Shown here: positions 12,571 through 25,879 of the stretch, piece after piece
Position numbering within the stretch: position 1 is the first letter of the stretch
Layout: each line of letters begins with the position of its first letter
NCBI GenBank assembly: GCA_036346255.1
Contig: CM070619.1
Location: 34,602,342-34,666,341 of the forward strand
Length of the DNA stretch: 64,000 nt
Origin: Ampelocalamus luodianensis
Lineage: Eukaryota; Streptophyta; Magnoliopsida; Poales; Poaceae
Direction: 5' to 3'
The notes under the pieces: generated by a model
Seen by the model: only the letters and a program-made list of their open reading frames with translations
Database searches by the model: none
Told to the model about the DNA's origin: nothing
Position numbers and translations under genes: made by a program

Positions 12571-13560
12571 TTGTAGTCCTAGTCTCCGAGATCCATTCTT
12601 TCCACTACGGCTTCCACCTCCTCACCCTCGTCAGCAAGCCTACTAGAAAGCCTCACTAAAGGAGCTACTTCCGTAGGGTCTTCATCGACAGCATCAACAA
12701 CTCCGGAGCTTCGGCTGTTTTGTGCGTCGCGTTGTGGCTGGAGTCTCCGACTTCTTCTTCGGCGTCAGCACCCCTTTCTTGTTCAGTCGCATATGTCTAG
12801 GCCAGAAGGACTAAATCCCACCCTCCCCCTCGCCATGCGTACATATGACTGGTATGACTTTGTTCCCTTGAGCTACACTAACTCCCAATATGTTGGTTGT
12901 GCTGCCGAGGGGGTAAGACAATTCAATCTCAGATCATACACATCTTGGTCCACTTGGAATGTGTGGAACAACCACAGCATCACAGCGCTCCATGTATGTT
13001 GCTCTGGTCTTGCTAGGGGCACGATCGCTGATTGGAAATTTCACAAATCAATCACCTCGAGACCCTTCAGAATAGTCCCTTGACCGTAGTAAATTTTGAA
13101 ATTGGTGATGTCCAACATATTTGACGCATTAGACCATAAAGAATATTTTTACGATTAACCACATATCTAAAACTAGACTACCCAGTGAAAAAGTGTTATA
13201 TACAATGCAATCCATTCGGTTCAAAAAACTACTTGACAGGTGGGTAGCCGGATGGATAGCGCTTCGCTGGTTTCTCTCCTCCCGTCTGCTCCTCTCTCTT
13301 CCCTCCTTTTTTTCTGAATAAAAGTAAGTTATGTGCCGAATTTTAGGGTTTCAAGGGTTTTTTTTATAGGGATAGGGTTCCTATCGTCGGTTGAGCTAGC
13401 GGCGACTTTCATTGTCAATTCAGCGTGTGACAGAACACTATTCACTCTCTATTGACAGGGGGTTGGACCGGCGACAGGGAGGGAACATGGTTCCTGTCGT
13501 CAATTTTTGTAATTTTTTGGGTGGCTATTTATTTTTGTAAATATTTTTTAAAATAATATT

Positions 13561-14144
13561 TTTTTTAAAAAAAAAAATCATGTTTGCTGTGGGAAATAAG
13601 GACAATATTTTAATTTTTTATTTTATTATGAGCTAAAGTTCATATAAAACTAGAGGTATAAAACAATACTAACATCGGACAACTTATTTCACTTTTAAAT
13701 ATGCACAATAATAAGATTATAACACAATAGTTTAGTTGTACAACCAATTTACAGTCGGGCTTAACGAAGAACAGGAAGCAGTGTACACTCGAAGCAGGAC
13801 AGAACGTAGATAAAGCAATTAAGCGAGCAGTTGTGCGGAGATTTGGGTTAGCTGGAGGAAGCTGCAGCGCAGTGAAGCGCAAAACGGGGACACCCGTTGT
13901 CTACCTAATTAGCCGCGGTGCTATTTTTGTTATTTGGTAAGGAAGGGAGCTAATTTGCTAATCCTCTAAAAAATCCTACTTTTTTTGCATAAGAGAAATA
14001 CCAGAAAATCGTCGATAGTTTTGACGGCATGTCGTAAGTGTGGAGCAGGTCAAGGATGTGTTGTTCTTGAAATTGTCCTAGGAATTTACTCGATTCTCAC
14101 TCTTAGTTCATGCTCAACTTATTAATCACGGTGTGGAGTAGTTA
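13561..14144. other. Intergenic stretch
   Basis: AT-rich, with a poly-A run at 13564-13577. No domain, RNA gene or repeat recognised. Confidence 0.5.
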
Positions 14145-14175
14145 GAGCATTCGTAATGTGGTTTTGAAAGTAGGT
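14145..14175. mobile_element. MITE, left piece (continues at 33986-34248)
   Basis: It starts GAGCATTCGTAATGTGG, and the piece beyond the gypsy element ends, read on the minus strand, GAGCATCCACGTTG. These pair as short terminal inverted repeats. Flanks are TTA on the left and TTG on the right. The two pieces were separated by the gypsy insertion at TAGGT. The spliced length is about 290 bp, typical of a Tourist-like MITE. Confidence 0.5.
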
Positions 14176-17100
14176 TGTAACATCCCAAGTTTTAGACTTG
14201 TGTTCTAATGTAAGAAAATGAGGGGAATTTAAAAACTTTTTCTTACATCTTGTATTTCCTGGTTGTACTGAACAGCTTTTGTACAAGAAGTTATGGGATT
14301 ACAAGTCACAAGTCACTCTGATCGAAAACCTTGCCTTCCAAAAACATTCTTGTCAAACCTTTTGATCATCTCACGGAAATATTTTCCACTGAGTTCTTGG
14401 GATGGTATGTGACCCCTCTGAAAAATTTCACAATTTTTAGAAATTATTCGAATGTTTTGGGGGTCATCAAACTTATTCAATTCAGGTCAAGCGGGAACCA
14501 GCACCTTGTTGAATTTTGGAGGAAAATGTATAGTACAAAAACCTCCGCAAAATTTACACAAGGTCAATAACTCAACTAACAAGCTCTGTTAAAACTTCAT
14601 AATTTTTGGAGTTAGTTTGCTTGCCTCAAATAATTCTCCTTAGATCGGCTCTTGTTGGAACTCAGTTAAGGAACCTAGATGCGAGTCGACTCGAGCCCAG
14701 TCGGGCTCGGTGCATCGGGCTCGGTTGAGCCAGCTCCTAGACCTCCTCGGCTCGGTCTGCGTGTGCGCGTGGTGGGCGTCGGTTGTGGTCGTGAGGCTCA
14801 CGACCTCCCGGGTGCGCTAGCCTCCGAGGTTTGAGGTACTCGTGGCGCCCATCCCAATCTAAGGCCCACGACCTCCCGGGACCTCCTCACTCGCAAAGGA
14901 CCTCCCACCTCGGGTGATACGGGGCGTCGGGACCACCCCGAGTGCATCGAGGGCGTTCGGGACCTCCTCGCCACTGTTCTTCTTCCTCCCGAGCCTCCGA
15001 GGTGCGGTCATCTCGGTTATCACGCGCTTTGTGTGTGTGTGACCAGAGCAGTTGGGAGCAGTGAGATGTCACCTTTATGTCCTTGTCAACGGCTACCTCT
15101 GACAACCTTTATTTCGTATCAGCACCTTTTTCTCAAAGTCCTCCTTTCCACACCCTCCCTGTCGTTTCATGTACTTTCATGGCAGGGACTTTTGACTTAA
15201 GTGCACCATGGAGCTCCACCTTGCTCCCCTCCTTTGCTCTCTCGGCTTTATTGAAACCCTGAGCTCCTCACTCAATCTTTTAGACTTCCTCTCCCTCATC
15301 CAGGCCTCTTTGTGGTCACTTGGGTTCATTTCTCAAAACTCAGAGACCTCCATTGTGCGGCTTTGAAGCTCCTTGAAGACATCAGAGCTCCAGTGGTTCA
15401 ATTGCATTTCTTGGCACGCCGACTTGTCCATTTGGGCACTTTGGGCATTTCCCTAACTTACCTTGTTTGGCCTCCTCAGGGATTGTCAAAGTGGGAACAC
15501 GTTCCTTGAAGTCGGAATTTCTTTCTTCCTCATCTCAAACACCATTGTTGTCGAGCTCTTTACGCCATCCCGGACCTCCTCCATTCTCGGTGAGTACCTT
15601 AGCTTTGAAATCCGGCTCTGTTGGTCCTCGTTAGCTTTCCTTTGTCGTTCTGTACCTCGCGGTTATCTCCGCTAGCCTTGATGGGTGAGCTTTTGCTCTA
15701 GTTTTGGCACCCTTAGATCCTCCTCGTTATTTAGAGTTCACCTCGTCCTTGGTTCCATTGGCATGGACCACGTCGCCGTGCAGCCGTTGGCCGCTTCGGG
15801 ATGTTCTTAGGTGCAAGCTCCCATTTTCGTCGTCTTTTAGGGCAGCTTTAATGCACAATCATTGCTAATCATTGGTGCATTAATCGTGTAATAATCAGCG
15901 TTGTGGTGTCATCGGCATGTGGGCCATGGGCTTAGAAATTAAATCCGAAGCCTTTTAGTGCCCCTTTTTTTGGTTCATTTATTGCCAATCATCAAGGGCA
16001 ATAGATTTGTCTTAAGCGCCCTGTTGTCATTGTCCGAGGTCCCGCGCCTTTAACGACACCTTGGACCTCCTCGGGTTCTTCGTGACCGTCTAGACCTCCC
16101 CAAGTTTAGATCTGGACCTTTAGATCTTTCCATGAAAACCTTTTAGTATAAGACCTCCCTCGGTCCTTTTGCAAAGGCCACCTCTAAGCCACTCCAGGTC
16201 CTCTTTGTAAAGGACCACCCCTTGCCGTGTTGCCAAAACCACCCTCTCGGACCTCTTCAAAGTCCTCTTTGCAAAAGACCTCCCTTGGTCATTTTTGCAA
16301 AGACCACCCTCGAGTCCTCTTTGTAAAAACCACCCTGGCATTTTACCAAGAAAACCCGCTCAGACCTCCCTAGTGCTCGGGACCGCGGATCTCGATCGGC
16401 GGTCCACGACCTCTGACAAGCGCGCAGACCTCCTTGCGTGCGCTGTGCGCGCGCTCTGGTCGTGATCGTTGGATCAGATCTCAACGGTCGGACCTCCCTG
16501 TGTGGGAGGAGGTCTTTCCCATGCGGCCGTGCTTCAAGGTGCAATGGCCTGCGATGCAAGATCGGCCCACGACCTCTCCTTTCCTTCGGTTCATTCGGAC
16601 CTCCCGAGAGCTCAAGTTTTCTAAGCCTTTTGATGTTCCAAATTTCAAAAGTGCATAACTTTGTCATTTAACTCCTTTTGAATGATTCGATTCTTTGTAG
16701 CTCTGTTAGTATATGAACTTTAATCGAGAATGAATTTAGGCCTTTGTTATGAAATAGAAAATGATATAAACTGCATGAACTTATTTAATATGAAATAGTG
16801 GTTTAGAAATTCATTGAAAATTTGTAAAGCATAATTTATTCTCTGTAATACCTAGTGAGCAAACTAAGTTTTGTTAAGACCCACTAGGATTGTCTTGTAA
16901 TATAGAATAGGTCTTCATTTGATCCTTGCCACTGAAATTAATGGTTCACTAGTTTTAGAACTTAGAGAAATCATAACTAATTCATTTCAAATCCAAATTG
17001 TGCAAACTCAGTTTCTTTGTTGTTAGGATAACCATACCTAACCACCATAAAAAAATTTCAAGTTCGGATCATTCTAGAAATTTTCGTCATGAGCGATAGC

Positions 17101-18948
17101 AGTAATTAATTTAATTATGATTTTTAGTGAGAGAACTTAGATTAGCCATATCTTTTCATGCTAAGTCCAATTGACCTGTTTCTCGTTTCTAAATTTGTCT
17201 AAAATCAACCTCTAGCTGCTGTAGAAATTTCATTGCATTTGGATAACTTTTGCTTTGTTGAGTTTTATTTGGAGTTCTTGTTCTTATTTGGTTATCGCCT
17301 TTCGCGTGAGGTTCCAAGGAATTATTGATTACGTGAGTGAATCCTCTGCGAGCAAGAAAGTGATCTCTGACAAGGCAAGCAGTTTGATCATATCCACTCC
17401 ATCCCATTACTTTTAAAATCTAATACTTTGTTTTACTTGTATGTATGCATGCTCTCGTGTCAATGATTAATTTTCTTAGAATAGAGGTAGCTAATCCTAT
17501 TGCATGGTTTCCCTTAAATTGTTCGCCTTCCACTACCTTAGGAATATTATCCTCAGGTGAATTAGAGCCCGTGAATGATTTAGAACCTCTTATTTGTCTT
17601 TACGATATGATGTAGCAATGCTTAGTTCACAGGTAGAATTGGGCGGTTATCGACCTAGTCGATAGCCTTGGTCACATACAACATATTATAAACATGATTT
17701 CAGCCTTGTACCATGTTTACTTGTGAAAACTAAAATCTAAAAACAAAATGATTTAGACTTGGGCATAATGGTATGTTGGTGTGCTTACAGGTGTGGCGGA
17801 ATGGTGCCCGAGTCAACAAGGACCGAACATCTTGTTACATCAACCAAGCATTTTAGCGTGCTAACCACACTAGAGGGTATGGGACCTCTCTTGACTTAGT
17901 ACTTTGGCGTGTATTGGCTCGGGTCATGAGAGAGCGCAGAGGGATGGTCTTTGGGAGCATTGTAGTGTCAGAAAGGTTTCCCAGTAACGGGTGGTTGTCT
18001 TTCGACTTGCAATATAGCGTATGGGTTTCTATCCATACGGCGGCTCGTGGTTAATACACAAGATTGGAAATGTCTCGTAGGACTTAGCGATGCAGGCATA
18101 CCTACGGAAGTGTGCTTTTGGCTTAAAGGCGATGCAAGTGTGGGTACATTGGTACACCTGCGAGGTTAAAACTATTCGAATAGCCTCGTCTAGGTTATGG
18201 ACACGCTTGGCAAGGTCTTTCAAGAGTTAGACTACAACCTTTTAAAATTAAAACTTGACATGGGTGAGTGCGAATGCGGGATTCGTGCTATGTGTGGTGG
18301 CTATTGGGATAGTCACCAATAGGTGGTTACTCTTGTACTTATTGTATCGCTGTTATTTCAACAATTACAATCAGTTTGTCAAATTGCTTTGAATCTATTA
18401 CATTATTGCAAATGAAAACTTGCTTTATGCTAAAAGTCAGTCCAGAGCCACCTCCACTTAAATAAAGCTTGCATGTAGTTAATTATAGTTACAGTATCCC
18501 TACACGTCGGTCTTGCAGTACAAAAACAATTTTTGTACTCGGTTGCTTTGCTTAATGTTTTGGTTGCGAGAGGAAGAAGGTGAGCCCCAAGGGCTTCCCT
18601 TTTGTGAGACGTGCTTCGGGTTTGGCGACTAGCTTGGCGGCCCGGTTGGTGGCCTTGTGGGTAAAGGCACACTAATTGGCTCTTTTGTTTTTGCCATCTT
18701 ATGGCCCTTTTGCTTCCGCTGTCTATTTGCTATTTTGTTCTTTGTTGGGCGGTTGGCCCTTGTTATAATAAATCCCTATTATGTATGTCTTTTGTTAGAT
18801 CTGTTGTATGGAATTGATGTATGATTTTGTAGCAGGTGTGTATCTGCATTTAGGAAGTATACATATCCAGGACTTAATTTATTTGATTTGTGATGCTAGG
18901 GTCAATGGAAGACTAAGCCTTACAAGTCGAATAAACCGGGTCCCCACA
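14176..18948 (+). repeat. 5' LTR of the gypsy element
   Basis: TG...CA ends; 4773 bp. Its order is an AT-rich start, a GC-rich block with the gacctcc array (about 16030-16520), an AT-rich block (about 16620-17300), and a 3' quarter ending in the U5-like tail. Open frames inside it are short and differ between copies, so none is taken as coding. Confidence 0.92.
16130..16345 (+). repeat. Second LTR minisatellite, CCTCTTTGCAAAGACCACC units
   Basis: Units of about 25 to 50 bp built from ctcttt(g)(t/c)aaa followed by (a)gaccaccc recur four or five times. The same array is in the 3' LTR at 31150-31380, and diverged forms sit at 37660-37805 and 43540-43660. Confidence 0.75.
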
Positions 18949-18951
18949 AAG

Positions 18952-18964
18952 TTGGTATCGAGCC
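18952..18964 (+). other. Primer binding site of the gypsy element
   Basis: TTGGTATCGAGCC lies three bases after the 5' LTR. It differs from the usual plant initiator-Met site TGGTATCAGAGCC by a missing A and a rearranged base, the kind of small difference seen throughout the window. Confidence 0.75.
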
Positions 18965-19743
18965 ATCTTGACGTAGAAACCCTAGCTTGGTCGCCTCTAG
19001 GATATTTTGAAAACTTACTTTCAAAAGATTTGAAAGCTTAAGTAAGTCCTCATATTTTATTCCTTACCTATCTTAGCTTTCTTCTCTCGTCTTGCTCTAA
19101 TTTGAGTTTAAAAAGTGGTTTCCCTTTCCTTCTTTCAAAAGATAGTGTTAGCATTTAAATTGGGTTTGGGAACCAATGAGTTTGGCAAATTGAAGTGTTA
19201 GCTGCCTTTCTACAAGGTTTTGAAGCTTCTGGAATGGTGAATTTCGACTAGGAGCTCGGATGCAAAATCTGGACAGCAAGCGTCAATTTCCGGACAGCAA
19301 GCTCAAAGGTTCAAAAAAAAAAGTAGATAATGAGAGGAAAATTCACCTAAAACTTGTGGGAATAAAAGGATAAGTGATATTAGTTGGCTAAGTATCTAAC
19401 ACTATTATTAGTAGTTCTACCTGCTATTTGACCCTATTAGAATTGAGTTGCATGCTGAAATTTACCTTCCTAAACCGATTGCTCGTTCCCTCCATACGAG
19501 TTGGTCGTACCGGGAAGTTTACCTTGTGATTGAAGCCTTGTGTTGATTTTGCGGTTGTTTTGAGCTTTTGGAGTTCATTTCTTAGTGGTCTATGGTTTCT
19601 TTGCCTTGAGCTTTGGGTTGATTCTTGTCCATCTTAGTATCTATCCCCACCTAACGTTCAATGAGACCCCCTGTCCTTGGTGTTTCCTCCGCATCCTTGA
19701 TTTCTAATCTTGGGTTCGCGCTAACCCATCTCTTAATGTAACA

Positions 19744-20890
19744 GGATGTCCGGACGAGGCGGTGGACTAGGTCGACAGTGGGTGGGATGAAGGTCTCCCA
19801 GCCCCAGCTTGTCGGACATGGATTGCAGCGCCTCCCCTCGGCGATTGTGATGGATTTTCGTCCCCTTTCTTTGTGGCCATGGTAAAAGAGCCATGTCACC
19901 AAGGTTGCAACCACAGGAAGGTCATGGTGCCGGTCTTTGTGGTGAGAAGGACACTTCGATAACGAGTGTACTCTGACTGCCCAAATGCGGCGAAGACCAC
20001 TTACGGAAGCTGTCCATTGCCAAAGTCACTTGTTTTCTCTGCGAGGGAAACACTCACTATCCCAAAGTGTAGCATGAACACGGTGATCACGGATCATTAA
20101 AACTTCAGCGGCTACTTCTTGATGCGTCTACAAGTATCATGTCGCCAATGCTTCCGGACGCAGAAGTTCTTGGATGATTTAATGCGTGGAGCTGCGGGGC
20201 AAATTACCGGTCTATACCTTTCAGAGTTTCAACTTACGTCGAGAATCCGTAGTTGTTGGGGCGAAAGAAGAAGCCTAAGGATCGTGTAGGCGTCAACAAA
20301 TGGCGGATGCCACTTGCTTCTTCTCAGTAACAACATGGGTCACTATGCGCATAGTTGTCCTAAAGAGCTTGCGGCAACCCCTTGCCCTCCGCGAGCCGTA
20401 TTTGGTCTCATGCACTGCGGCCAGGCGGTGGCCGTGATCTGCGTTGTCACGTGCTTCTATTGCCACAAGAAGGGCATTACGCCATGATTGCCCCATGAAG
20501 CATCGGGAGGCGGAAGGCGTTCGTGATCAAGTCAACTCCGTGTCCGTTGAAGAAGTTCGAGGCGCGTGCCGTGTTGGGTGCGCTTCTTGTTTACTCTTAC
20601 CTGATACGGTATTATTCGATTCAAAGGCGTCTCATTCCTTTATATCCCTATCTTTTCTGCGATGGTGATCTTCATCTTGCTCCATCATTGGTGCCTAGCC
20701 CACTTCGGTTTCGTCAAGCCTTGCTAGCCTACCTCGTTTTCCCCAAGAAGAATGCTACCATCCGGATTGTCCTCGATCGTTTGACTCGGCGACACCTTTA
20801 CGTCCTATACATCCAAGGACATCACATTCAAGTTTTTGCCTCCAAATTTCTATGGCCTAGCGGCGTAATCCCTCTTAGGAACTAATCTGC
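19744..20890 (+). pseudogene. gag-protease remnant of the gypsy element
   Basis: A plus-strand reading starts at ATG 19744 with MSGRGGGLGRQWVG and then meets a stop. Further on, 20452-20494 encodes CFYCHKKG and, after a one-base frame change, the HYA...CP part of a CCHC zinc knuckle, the RNA-binding end of gag. At 20600-20668 another frame reads DTVLFDSKASHSFIS, the active-site region of a retropepsin. The catalytic Asp-Thr/Ser-Gly triad appears as D-S-K, so the enzyme would be inactive even with the frame restored. After about 20890 no RT motif follows; the interior ends at the polypurine tract 350 bp later. Several frame changes may be sequence errors (see findings). Confidence 0.6.
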
Positions 20891-21233
20891 GGAGGGATGA
20901 CTCGTATAGCTAGTTATCAAGTCGAGGTCCCATTCGTTTGTGGAGTAACCCGGACAAATCGCTCCACCAACCAACAACGATCTTGCCCCACCACCTTTGA
21001 ATCTAGGAAGATCTCTCGATCCGTCAACCCTTGCCCTATCTCGAACTTGTTAAGCTTCCGTGTGCGACTATAGTGACACGTTTTCTGATCGAGACCAAGT
21101 TTACGTCGGTCACTGGCTAAGTTGTACACCTCAAGAGTCGTAGCTTGCAAGGCACCGATGGTGCTCTGTGCCCATGTTCGGGCTACCCCTTTCTTTTTTA
21201 AGAGTGAGCCAAATCTCGGGGCGAGATTTTTAG

Positions 21234-21244
21234 TAAGGGAGAGT
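21234..21244 (+). other. Polypurine tract of the gypsy element
   Basis: The purine run AAGGGAGAG, then TT, lies directly before the TG of the 3' LTR at 21245. This is the second-strand primer. Confidence 0.7.
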
Positions 21245-21472
21245 TGTAACATCCCAAGTTTTAGACTTGTGTTCTAATGTAAGAAAATGAGGGGAATTTA
21301 AAAACTTTTTCTTACATCTTGTATTTCCTGGTTGTACTGAACAGCTTTTGTACAAGAAGTTATGGGATTACAAGTCACAAGTCACTCTGATCGAAAACCT
21401 TGCCTTCAAAACATTCTTGTCAAACCTTTTGATCATCTCCGGAAATATTTTCCCGAGTTCTTGGGATGGTAT
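21245..21472 (+). repeat. 3' LTR of the gypsy element, first piece
   Basis: Nearly identical to 14176-14406. It is interrupted after GGTAT by the copia insertion and resumes at 29426. Confidence 0.92.
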
Positions 21473-22788
21473 TGTTGGGAAAGCAGGCGAGCTACACTAG
21501 CGCAAATTAAAAATTCTACAGTAAACCAAGATCACTGCGATTATAGATCACGGTCTTACCACTAGACGCGCAGTGCGGAAGTTGATGCGAAGACGTCGGG
21601 CGGTGTAGTCGTACTCGGTTGATGCGATGCGTCGGCGCGGTAGTCGTACTACTTCCTGCGTCCTCGTCGCGGCGTCCCACGTCATGAGCTCCTTTCTTGC
21701 GGTTCGTCCCAGCGCCACGCATCACGGCGCCTCAAAGGTATCCACACGTGCGGGAGGAAGCGACGCCGCGCGGACTACTAGATCCGCGCGGCGACTAGGG
21801 CGTGGGAGGGTGGCGGCGGGGTTTGAGGATGTCACGAAAAACTCAACCCTCAACCAGTAGCGCCCCTCCCTCCTTTATAGACGTCCTTATAATGGGCTTC
21901 TACGAATAGAGGCCCATTAGGACTCAATGCCCGATCTAATTTAGATCCAATCCGATTAGGCTTGACCCATAAGTGTGTGACCTATGGTTCACATATGTTT
22001 AGACATGGCGCGTACACATACTTGGTCAATAGTTGGTAGCGACCTCTAGCAAGGCGTGCCAACTCCTAAACATACGTAAAGATCATATCGGACGAACCAT
22101 CACAGCGTTATGTACATGCCAATCCCTTTGCCTCACGATATTCGGTCGAGCTCCAAGTGACCACTCTTTCTCGATCTGTGATCGGAATCCCTTACTAGGT
22201 TAACTCTTAACCTTAAGTAGCATGGCCATGCATTTACGGATCCGATCACTCGAGGCCCAGAGATATCTCTCGGGTAGAGAGGGCAAATCCCATCTCGATG
22301 ACCATGTCTCGCGGATGCTTCATGACAAACCCGAAAGCTACCTTTATAACTACCCGATTCACGAGTAGCGTTTGATAGCCCCTAAGTAGGTCGATTCACA
22401 TCTCAAGTACATACGTCAATCTCGTGTCTAAGGACAAGGCGTACACATTGTGTAGAGAGAACCATAAGAATAATTACTATATCTCATGTTGGGTCGGTCC
22501 AACCCCATGTTCTAAACATGTGTCCACATTATTGGTTTGACATCTCCATGTCTATGACTCATGAAACATGGTCATCAACCGATACATGTGCTAATCCATC
22601 ATTCACGTGTGTCCTCACATGAACTCGACTAGGGACAACTTTAGAATAACCATACAAGTAAAGAGTTTCACAAACAAGTCACATACTTGTTAATCAACAC
22701 AAAGGCAATATTCAAGGAACATTTATTAAATCATGGATACAATGAAATATCATCATCAATATGATTGCCTCTAGGCATATCTCCAACA
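21473..22788 (-). repeat. 3' LTR of the copia element
   Basis: 1316 bp with TGTTGGG...CTCCAACA termini as read on the plus strand. Confidence 0.92.
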
Positions 22789-22800
22789 TCTCCCACTTGC
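22789..22800 (-). other. Polypurine tract of the copia element
   Basis: On the minus strand GCAAGTGGGAGA abuts the TG of the 3' LTR. Confidence 0.8.
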
Positions 22801-22844
22801 ACTAGAGTCAATCTAGAAGATATCTAATACCCATAGCTCTTGTG

Positions 22845-25560
22845 TGCGCCTCATGCTTAGGGTGTGGGAGAGGCTTCGTCAAAGGATCTCAAATATTCAA
22901 ATCAGTGTGTATTTTGCATATCTTTAAATCTCCTCGATTAAGGATCTCTCGAATGAGATGAAACCGCCGCAGATATGTGTTTGTTCTTTTGGTGATTCCT
23001 CGGCTCCTTGGCTTGCGCAATGGCCCCACTGTTATCACAAAAGATCCGGAGGATCGCACGCACTAGGAACCACACCTAGTTGATTATGAACTTCCTTATC
23101 CAAACACCTTCCTTTGCCGCTTGAAGCGCAATGTACTCGACCTCCGTTGTAGAGTCGCACCATGATCTCTGCTTGGAACTCTTCCAACTTACCGCACCAC
23201 CGTTCAAAAGGAACACAAAACCGATTGCGATTTGTAATCATCTTTGTCGGTTTGGAAGCTTGCATCGGTGTAACCATTTACAACGAGCTCTTCCTCACCT
23301 CAGTAGACTAGGAACACATCCTTAGTTCTTCTCAAATACTTGAGGATGTTTTTAAGCTGCTTGTCGATGACTCTCACCGGATCGGCTCAGTATCTACTCG
23401 TAACACTTAGAGCATAGGAAACATCTGGCGAGTACACATCATAGCATACATGATAGATCCAATGGCGAAGCATATGGAATCTTACTCATGCGATCTCGCT
23501 CATCGGTTGTCGAAGGACAGGTCTTGCCAAGATTTATGCCATGAGACATGGGCAAGAACCCTTTCTTTGCCTCCTCCATGTTGAACCGTTTCAACACTTT
23601 GTCAATGTAAGTACTGCGGCTTAATCTATTAGCCTTTTGATCTATCTCTATAGATCTTAATACCCAAAATATATGCCGCTTCCCTAAGTCCTTCATTGAG
23701 AAACTATTTTTCGGTGAGGTCTTAACGGACTTCGAGCATAGGAATATCATTTCCAATCGGTAATATGTCATCTACATATAAGATTAGAAATACGAGTGAG
23801 CTCCCACTTGTCTTCTTGTAAACACAAGATTCTTCTTCGTTTTTGATGAAGTCAAACCCTTTGACCACTTCATCAAAGCGAATGTTCCAACTCCGAGATG
23901 CTTGCTTCAATCCATAAATGGATTTTGAAGTTTGCATACTTTTCTAGCATTGTTTGGATCGACAAAACCCTCGAACAGTATCATATACACGTCCTCGGTT
24001 AAATTTCCATTAAGGAAAGCCGTTTTGACATCCATCCGCCATATCTCATAGTCGAAATATGCGACAATAGCTAGAATGATCCGTATTGATTTAAGCATCG
24101 CTACAGTGAGAAAGTCTCATCGTAGTCAACTCCTTGAACTTGCCGAAAACCTTTGCGACAAGTCGAGCTTTATGGATATGAACATTTCCATCCATATCAA
24201 TCTTCCTTTATAGATCCATTTGCACTCTATGGTTTAACACCATCAAAGCGGTCAACCAAATTCCAAACTTGATTGTCTCCATGGATGCTATCTCGGATCT
24301 CATGGCACTATGCCATTTCTCGTAGTCTGGTCCATCATTGCTTCCGCATAGGTCGTAGGCTCATCATTGTCTAACAATAATATATCTCGCGCATTGCGAG
24401 CCTTCCGACAACGTGGTGGTGGTGCTTCCTTTGCCATGGGTTCCTCAACGTTACGCCACATGGGCATCATTCGTCGAGTCTTCCCGATTGGTTCATCTTG
24501 AACTTCTTCAAGCCGCACTGTTCTTCCACTTGTCTCCTGTTGAGAAACTCTTTCTCTAGGAAAACACCACTTGAGCGACAAACACTTTGCCCTCTAGTCG
24601 GTTGTAGAAGTAATATCCAAAGGTTTCCTTCGGATATCCCACGAAAATGCATTTATCAGACTTGGGTGTGAGCTTGTCCGATTGTAGTAAACGACAAACG
24701 CCTCACATCCCCAAATCTTTAGAAAAGACAAGCCGTGACTCTTCCCGGTCCATATCTCATATGGTGTCTTAACTACGGTTTAGACGGTACCCTATTAAGT
24801 GTGAAAGCTGCCGTTTCTAGGCGTAACCCCAAAGGATAATGGTAAATCGATCGGCTCATCATCGATCGAACCATGTCCAACAAGGTCCGTGCACGCTCGG
24901 ATACCCGTTTCTTTGAGGCGTTCGGCGGTGTTAGGCGTGGAACAATTCCGCAACTCTTGAGATGATTGCTAAATTCATGACTCAAATACTCGCCACCACG
25001 ATCGGATCGCGGTGCCTTAATTTTCTTGGCACATTGATTTTCAACCTCATTCGGAACTCTTTGAACTTTTCAAAAGTTTGGACTTATGCTTCATTAAGTA
25101 GACATAGCCATATCTACTAAAATCATCGGTGAAAGTTATGAAGTAATGAAATCCACCTCTAGCGATCGTGCTCATTGGTCCACATACATCGGTATGTATG
25201 ATTTCCAACAAGTCCGCGCCTCTCAAAAGAACCTTTGAAAGGTGATTTGGTCATCTTACCAAGCAAACAAGCTTCACATGTCTCGTATGATTCAAAATCA
25301 AGCGAAGTTAGAAGACCATCGACATGGAGCTTCTTCATGCGCTTTTCACTTATGTGACCCAAGCGACAATGCCAAGCGTAGGTGGGATTCAAATCATTAG
25401 GTCGAAGTCTTTTAGCATTTATGTTGAAGATAGGCGCATCATCAAGATTTAAAATAAATAACCCATTCACAATGGGCAAAAAGCCATAAACATTCCATTT
25501 TTAGAGATCAAACAACCGTTGTCTTTACTTGCAAATGAATAACCATCTCTCATCAAACAT
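22845..25560 (-). pseudogene. copia pol remnant (integrase, RT, RNase H)
   Basis: Domains in minus-strand order: the GAG-pre-integrase/zinc-binding part with HLGHISEKRMKKLH and C-E-A-C-L-L-G-K (25479-25159); the integrase core region with SERARTLLDM and F-T-L-N-R-V-P-S (24985-24773); a KCIF-type segment, here MHFRG, and GVFLEKEFL (24652-24467); RT with MDVKTAFLNG (about 24065) and IYGLKQASRSWN (about 23925); the YVDD active site at 23778-23767; the thumb/connection with STYIDKVLKRFNMEEA (about 23600); and RNase H fragments to about 22850. Each block is in a different frame or ends in a stop, so no polyprotein is made. The protease is not clearly seen. Confidence 0.85.
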
Positions 25561-25879
25561 GAGGGGATAAAATGTTTCGACTCATACTAGGAACATAATA
25601 ACAATTATTCAATTCCATAATAAATCTTGAAGGAAGTTTGAAGTTGCATGGTGCCGACGGTCAACGCAAAACCCTTGCTTTATTCCCGACGCGAAAATCA
25701 ACTTCACCTCTTGCGACTCCTCTACTTCTTATTAGCCCTGCATCGAGTTGCAAATGTGAGCAACCGATCGGTATCAAATACCCAAGAGTTAATAGGAGAA
25801 TCTGCGAGAAAAATGTCTAAAACATTTATGACAAGTGTACCATGGGTGGAAGTCTTACTTCGACCTTCTTCTTCATTCA

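Larger units (their letters stand above)
9714..13560 (-). mobile_element. Mutator-like element (MULE), decayed
   Basis: The outer about 200 bases on each side are diverged inverted repeats. The left (about 9714-9950) contains 'aaatatttacaaaaat', 'aaaaaattataaaact', 'ttccctcc' and 'gtgaacagtgttct' in order, and the right (13380-13560) carries the same words on the other strand. Between them is a minus-strand MULE transposase remnant. The exact ends lie in A/T runs, so I cannot fix a 9-bp duplication; 'ttgctg' next to both ends (about 9703 and 13585) is a weak candidate. A related terminus fragment is at about 54740-54905. Confidence 0.65.

Noticed and set aside
18952..18964. A tRNA-Met gene
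   Set aside because: Only the primer-site complement is present; there is no cloverleaf or internal A and B box arrangement.
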